A DNA stretch of 64,000 nucleotides from Streptomyces sp. LUP47B (GTDB lineage: Bacteria > Actinomycetota > Actinomycetes > Streptomycetales > Streptomycetaceae). Position 1 is the first letter of the stretch. Each line of letters opens with the position of its first letter. Of this stretch, positions 59,859 through 64,000 are shown one piece after another. The notes beneath the pieces were generated by a model. The model had not been told where the DNA came from. It did not search any database and was given only the letters and a program-made list of their open reading frames with translations. The DNA lies in contig NZ_MJAH01000004.1 of NCBI RefSeq assembly GCF_001746295.1, forward strand, positions 147,518 to 211,517, in the 5' to 3' direction. Position numbers and translations under genes: made by a program.

Positions 59859-61274
59859 TCAGGCCGCCGCTTGTGGCTGCGGTACCGGGGTGGCGCCCCG
59901 GGGCCGTCCCGGCTGCCGTAGCAGCAGGGCGATCGCCGCCGCGACCATCGACGTGGCGCCGGCCAGGGCGTACGCCCCGTCGTAGCCCCAGGCCGCGACG
60001 ACCATGGAGCCTAGGCCGCCGCCGAACAGGCCGCTGATCAGCTTGCCGCTGTACACCAGCCCGTAGTTGGAGGCGTTGAAGTTCTCCCCGAAGTAGTCCG
60101 GGGTCAGCGCCGCGAACAGCGGGTAGAACGCGCCGCCGCCGAACCCGGACAGGAACGCGAAGACCAGGAACAGCGACTCGCTCCTGATGTCGCCCGCCCA
60201 GATCACCCCGAACTGGGCGAGCCCCAGCACGACGATCACGAACACCAGCGTGGACTTACGGCCCCACTTGTCGGACAGCCAGCCCACCACCCCGCGCCCG
60301 ACGCCGTTGATGACCGCCATGACACCCATCGAGGAGGCCGCCACCAGCGGGCCGAACCCCACCTCCTTGGCATAGTCGACCTGGAAGGAGATCCCGAAGA
60401 TCGACACCCCCGCGGTCATGACGAGGGCGATCCACATGAGGGGAAGCATGCCGGTCCTGACGGCCTCCTTCGGCGTGTACTGCCGTACCGCCGGAGGGTT
60501 CTTGGAGAGGGCGACGCCCCCCTTCCCGCTGCCGCCGTGGGTGAGCGGGTCGATGTCGGCGGGCCACCAGTTCTTCGGCGGGTCCTTGAAGAAGAACGCG
60601 CACCCGACGACCACGATCAGGATGTAGCAGCCGATGAGGTCCAGCACGCGGTGGTAGTTCGCGGTGTCGAAGCCGTAGTTGAAGATGAAGATGAAGGGCA
60701 GCGATCCGTACGCGAAGCCGCCGTTGACGAACCCGGTCTTCGCGCCCCGGCGTTCGGGGAACCACTTGCCGACCATGTTGATGCAGGTCGCGTAGACCAG
60801 TCCGGCGCCGATACCTCCGATGACGCCGAATCCCAGGATCGCCAGCAGCACGTTGTCCAGGTGCGACAGGGCGAGGAACCCGACCAGACACATGCCCGAG
60901 CCGATGTACATGGCCTTGCGGGCGGTCAGGATGCCCTTCTCCCGCAGCCAGCCCGCCGGGAAGGCGATACCGGCCTGGAAGAAGACCCAGACACTGAGAA
61001 TCCAGAAGGTGTTGCTCTGCGTCCAGCCGTGAGCGTGGGACAGGGTGTCCTCGGCCGAGCCGTACGCGTACTCGAAGACGCTGATGGCCATCATGGTGAG
61101 CCAGGGCAGATACACCATGAGTTTGCGCGAGTGGCCGAGGATGTCCCGGTCGGTCTCGCCGATGCGGTAGACGCGACCGTTGGCGTCGGTCACTTCTCGG
61201 TAGGGAGGTTGTGCGGCGGTGAAGAGTGCGGTCTTGTCGGTCTCGCTGCGTGCTGCGTACGGATCTGCCGTCAT
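59859..61274 (-). CDS. OFA-family MFS transporter (oxalate/formate type), downstream copy
   Basis: A 471-residue twelve-span carrier. VTDANGRVYRIGETDRDILG at the N-terminus is shared with its neighbour; GAGLVYATCINMVGKWFPER between spans 4 and 5 and GVGRGVVGWLSDKWGRKS in the second half are OFA/MFS signatures, and FFKDPPKNWWPADIDP forms the central loop. It starts one base after the stop of the upstream carrier, so both are made from one message. The pair is about 55-60% identical by eye, suggesting duplication followed by specialisation, for example uptake versus exchange. Confidence 0.88.
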   Translation of the reverse strand: MTADPYAARSETDKTALFTAAQPPYREVTDANGRVYRIGETDRDILGHSRKLMVYLPWLTMMAISVFEYAYGSAEDTLSHAHGWTQSNTFWILSVWVFFQAGIAFPAGWLREKGILTARKAMYIGSGMCLVGFLALSHLDNVLLAILGFGVIGGIGAGLVYATCINMVGKWFPERRGAKTGFVNGGFAYGSLPFIFIFNYGFDTANYHRVLDLIGCYILIVVVGCAFFFKDPPKNWWPADIDPLTHGGSGKGGVALSKNPPAVRQYTPKEAVRTGMLPLMWIALVMTAGVSIFGISFQVDYAKEVGFGPLVAASSMGVMAVINGVGRGVVGWLSDKWGRKSTLVFVIVVLGLAQFGVIWAGDIRSESLFLVFAFLSGFGGGAFYPLFAALTPDYFGENFNASNYGLVYSGKLISGLFGGGLGSMVVAAWGYDGAYALAGATSMVAAAIALLLRQPGRPRGATPVPQPQAAA

Positions 61275-61275
61275 G

Positions 61276-62667
61276 TCAGGCCATTTCCTCGCCGAGCGGT
61301 TGCGGGTTGGGGACGGTCCGACGGCTGGTCTGGGGCCTGCCCGGTGCCTTCAGGAACAGCGCGAGGACCGCGGACGCCAGGCCGATGGAGCCGGCCAGCA
61401 CGAACGCGCCCTGGTAGTCCCACACGCCGACCACGATCGAGCCGACACCCGAGCCCACGAGGCCCGAGATGAGCTTCGAGCTGTAGACCATGCCGTAGTT
61501 GGAGGCGTTGTTGTTCTCACCGAAGTAGTCGGCCGTCATCGCGGCGAACAGCGGGAAGATCGCGCCGCCGCCGAAGCCGGAGACCATGGAGCAGAAGAGG
61601 AAGAACGGCATGCTGCCCATCTGGCCCGAGACCAGCACCCCGAACTGCGCGGTGCCCAGCACCAGACACACGATGATCAGCGTGTTGCGGCGGCCGAACT
61701 TGTCGGAGATCCAGCCGATCACACCGCGCCCGGTGCCGTTGACGATCGCCTTCAGCGACATCGCCGTGGCCACGATCCCACCCGCGAAGCCCATGTCCTT
61801 GCCGAACGGCACCTGGAAGGCGATGCCGAAGATGTTGATCCCGGCCGTGCACAGCAGGCAGAACCACATCATCCACAGGACGGGCGTACGCGCCGCTTCC
61901 TTCGGGGTGTACTGCTTGACGGCCGGCGGGTTCTTCTCCAGCGCCCGCCGGATCTTCGGGTCGTCGGTCATCTTCAGCGGGTCGACGTGCGGGGGCCACC
62001 AGTTCTTCGGCGGGTCCTTGAAGAACCAGCCCGCGAACGCCACCACCGAGCAGCAGACGAGGCCCACCGTCACCAGGACGCCCCGGTAGTTGCTCAGGTC
62101 CATGTACGAGGTGAACAGGAAGACGAAGGGCACCGAGCCGTAGGCGAAACCGCCGTTGACCATGCCGGTCTTGCCGCCCTTGCGCTCCGGGAACCACTTG
62201 CCGACCATGTTCACGCAGGTCGCGTAGACAAGACCGGCGCCGATACCGCTGCACACACCGAAGCCGAGGTAGGCCACGATCACGTTCGGCGCGAAGGCGA
62301 GCGAGAGATAGCCGAGGACGGTGCCCAGCGCGCCGAGCATCATCGCGTAGCGAGCCGGAAGTTTTCCGCTCTCCCTGAGCTGCCCGGCCGGGAAGGCCAC
62401 GGCCGCCTGGAAGAACACCCAGACACCCATCAGCCAGAAGATGTGCCCACTGCTCCACAGATGCGCCTCGTGCAGTGTGTCCTCGGCCGACGTGAACGCG
62501 TACTCCGAGGAACTGATGCCCAGCATGCCCATCCACGGGAAGAGCACCATGGTCCATCGTGGCCGTCCCATGATGTGCCGGTCGGTCTCACCGATCCGGT
62601 ACACGCGGCCATTGCGGTCCGTCACCTCCCTGAAGGTGGCGGACGACGAGTAATCGACGGTTGTCAT
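61276..62667 (-). CDS. OFA-family MFS transporter (oxalate/formate type), upstream copy
   Basis: A 463-residue carrier with the same layout as its downstream neighbour: VTDRNGRVYRIGETDRHIMG, GAGLVYATCVNMVGKWFPER, FKDPPKNWWPPHVDPLKM and GTGRGVIGWISDKFGRRN. ATG 62667 (MTTVDYSSSATF) has AAGGAG about 12 bases upstream; the longer frame to 62787 adds a non-conserved leader. It lies 174 bases downstream of the CoA-transferase in the same direction, which supports oxalate import with formate export. Confidence 0.88.
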   Translation of the reverse strand: MTTVDYSSSATFREVTDRNGRVYRIGETDRHIMGRPRWTMVLFPWMGMLGISSSEYAFTSAEDTLHEAHLWSSGHIFWLMGVWVFFQAAVAFPAGQLRESGKLPARYAMMLGALGTVLGYLSLAFAPNVIVAYLGFGVCSGIGAGLVYATCVNMVGKWFPERKGGKTGMVNGGFAYGSVPFVFLFTSYMDLSNYRGVLVTVGLVCCSVVAFAGWFFKDPPKNWWPPHVDPLKMTDDPKIRRALEKNPPAVKQYTPKEAARTPVLWMMWFCLLCTAGINIFGIAFQVPFGKDMGFAGGIVATAMSLKAIVNGTGRGVIGWISDKFGRRNTLIIVCLVLGTAQFGVLVSGQMGSMPFFLFCSMVSGFGGGAIFPLFAAMTADYFGENNNASNYGMVYSSKLISGLVGSGVGSIVVGVWDYQGAFVLAGSIGLASAVLALFLKAPGRPQTSRRTVPNPQPLGEEMA

Positions 62668-62841
62668 AGTCTTCAAGCACTCCTTGCGTCGAAAGATCTG
62701 GCCAGCGCCCCCTGTCCAAATTCCTTTCGTGCGCGCACGGATCACCGGGGTCCACCGACGCGCACCGCCGCCGGACCCCGTGCTCATTCACGTCATGGAC
62801 CACCGCCCAAGGGCCCCGGGATGTGGCTCCTGTTCACCACG

Positions 62842-64000
62842 TCAGATCACCCCGCCCGACCTGAGCAGACGCAACTCCTCGTCACCGAGGCCGAGTTCGC
62901 CGACGTAGATGTCTTCGTTGTGCTGGCCGAGGAGGGGTGGGGTGGTGATGGTGGTGGGGGAGTCGGAGAGTTTGAGGGGGTTGCCGACGGTGGTGAAGGT
63001 GCCGCGCTCGGGGTGCTCCACTTCGACGATCATGTCGTTGTCGGCGAGTGAGGTGTCCTCGATGATCTCTTTCGGGGACAGGATCGGCCCGCACGGGATG
63101 TTGTGGCTGTTGAGCTGGTGCAGGACCTGCCACTTGGGCAGGGCCGAGGTCCATTCCTCGATCAGCTGGAACATCTTCGCCAGCTTCGGCAGCCGGGCCT
63201 CGGGGCTCGCCCACTCGGGGTCGGCGGCCAGTTCGGGCCGGCCGATCAGTGCGGCCAGTGGTGTCCAGCCTTGCGGTTGGACGATGACGTACACGTAGTC
63301 GTTGGGGCCGCCGGGCGCGCAGCGCACCGCCCAGCCGGGCTGTCCGCCTCCGGAAGCGTTGCCCGATCGGGGCACCTCCTCGCCGAAGGTGTCGTTGGGG
63401 TATTCGGGGAGCGGGCCGTGGGCCAGGCGCTGCTGGTCACGGAGTTTGACCCGGCACAGGTTGAGGACCGCGTGCTGCATCGCCACGTTCACCCGCTGCC
63501 CGCGCCCGGTCCTCTCCCGCTGCAGCAGCGCCGCCAGGACGGCGGCCACCGCATGCACGCCGGTGCCCGAGTCACCGATCTGCGCACCGGTGGCCAGCGG
63601 CGGCCCGTCCTCGAACCCGGTGGTGGCCATCGAGCCGCCCATCGCCTGCGCGACCACCTCGTAGGCCTTGAAATCCGTGTACGGGCCGTCCCCGAAACCC
63701 TTGATCGAGGCGTACACGATCCGCGGGTTGATCTCCCGGATCCGCTCCCACGTGAACCCCATCCGCTCCACCGCACCCGGCGCGAAGTTCTCCACCAGCA
63801 CATCCGCACCCCGGATCAGCGCGGTCAGGATCTCCTGCCCCCGCTCGGTCTTGGTGTTCAGCGTGACACTGCGCTTGTTGCAGTTGAGCATCGTGAAATA
63901 CAGCGAGTCCGCGTCCGGGACATCCCGCAGCTGCCGGCGCGTGATGTCCCCGCCCGGCGCCTCCACCTTCACCACATCCGCCCCCAGCCACGCCAGCAAC
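62842..64000 (-). CDS. frc: Formyl-CoA:oxalate CoA-transferase (CaiB/BaiF), 5' end outside window
   Basis: 386 visible residues of a class III CoA-transferase that moves CoA from formyl-CoA to oxalate. The frame enters at MLAWLGADVVKVEAPGGDI, so roughly 25-30 N-terminal residues lie to the right. The catalytic Asp is in ATGAQIGDSGTGVH (Asp143 of this fragment, about position 169 of the full protein), and YASIKGFGDGPYTDFKAYE and NIPCGPILSPKEI are typical of Frc. Oxalyl-CoA decarboxylase would be expected nearby but is not in the window. Upstream gene of the transporter pair. Frc is favoured over other CaiB proteins because of these neighbours. Confidence 0.85.
   Translation of the reverse strand, partial: LLAWLGADVVKVEAPGGDITRRQLRDVPDADSLYFTMLNCNKRSVTLNTKTERGQEILTALIRGADVLVENFAPGAVERMGFTWERIREINPRIVYASIKGFGDGPYTDFKAYEVVAQAMGGSMATTGFEDGPPLATGAQIGDSGTGVHAVAAVLAALLQRERTGRGQRVNVAMQHAVLNLCRVKLRDQQRLAHGPLPEYPNDTFGEEVPRSGNASGGGQPGWAVRCAPGGPNDYVYVIVQPQGWTPLAALIGRPELAADPEWASPEARLPKLAKMFQLIEEWTSALPKWQVLHQLNSHNIPCGPILSPKEIIEDTSLADNDMIVEVEHPERGTFTTVGNPLKLSDSPTTITTPPLLGQHNEDIYVGELGLGDEELRLLRSGGVI

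Overview
The window is high-GC actinobacterial DNA, almost certainly from a Streptomyces chromosome. The evidence is the strong G/C third-position bias, many GTG and TTG starts, twin-arginine and lipoprotein signals, secreted multidomain glycosidases, and gene families typical of that genus. No rRNA, tRNA, CRISPR array, transposase or phage gene was seen. Both ends cut genes: a GH6 cellulase on the left and a formyl-CoA:oxalate CoA-transferase on the right.

Layout. (1) 1-9.9 kb holds single genes: the GH6 fragment, a PhyH-type dioxygenase, a methyltransferase, a membrane glycosyltransferase, a large HTH/nSTAND/WD40 protein, an SDR and an aldo-keto reductase. (2) 10.1-19.7 kb is a tightly packed rightward operon of five secreted carbohydrate-active proteins: GH105, a polysaccharide-lyase-like protein, a GH28-GH29-F5/8C fusion, a GH27-GH18 fusion, and a CBM6-FN3-FN3-sugar dehydrogenase. 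It looks built for pectic or other branched plant polysaccharide. (3) 19.7-29.1 kb carries a long-chain acyl-CoA ligase, a LysR regulator divergent from an SBF-type transporter, a sialidase with a DUF4185-like partner, and a quinone reductase/MarR pair that share an unusually symmetric double operator. (4) 29.1-33.6 kb and 55.5-62.8 kb are two related formate/oxalate blocks. Each has an almost identical fdhD on the minus strand, decayed formate-dehydrogenase sequence just upstream of it, an almost identical GntR/FCD regulator on the plus strand, and oxalate/formate-type MFS transporters. The right block also contains a ketopantoate-reductase-like gene and the CoA-transferase. (5) 34.8-46.0 kb is a sugar locus: ROK regulator, CUT2 ABC transporter, Gfo/Idh/MocA dehydrogenase, TIM-barrel isomerase, PQQ-type dehydrogenase with PKD and CBM6, and a ThuA-DUF1080 lipoprotein. 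It resembles a 3-keto-glycoside pathway. (6) 46.1-55.5 kb is an ebo-type cluster: inositol-phosphate-synthase-like enzyme, UbiA prenyltransferase, TIM-barrel protein, EboA, TatD-like EboB, EboE, phosphodiesterase-like EboF and an exported TIM-barrel protein. Most of these genes overlap by four bases.

How it fits together. Regions 2, 3 and 5 degrade, import and oxidise complex sugars. Region 4 imports and activates oxalate, makes formate, and carries what is left of the formate dehydrogenase branch. Region 6 is the most intriguing part: a conserved but biochemically unresolved set of enzymes proposed elsewhere to make or export a prenylated metabolite, here in a variant with a greatly expanded prenyltransferase and a minisatellite-like repeat in its neighbour. 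Regions 5 and 6 lie between the two direct copies of fdhD and gntR, so homologous recombination could delete or amplify this roughly 25-kb segment.
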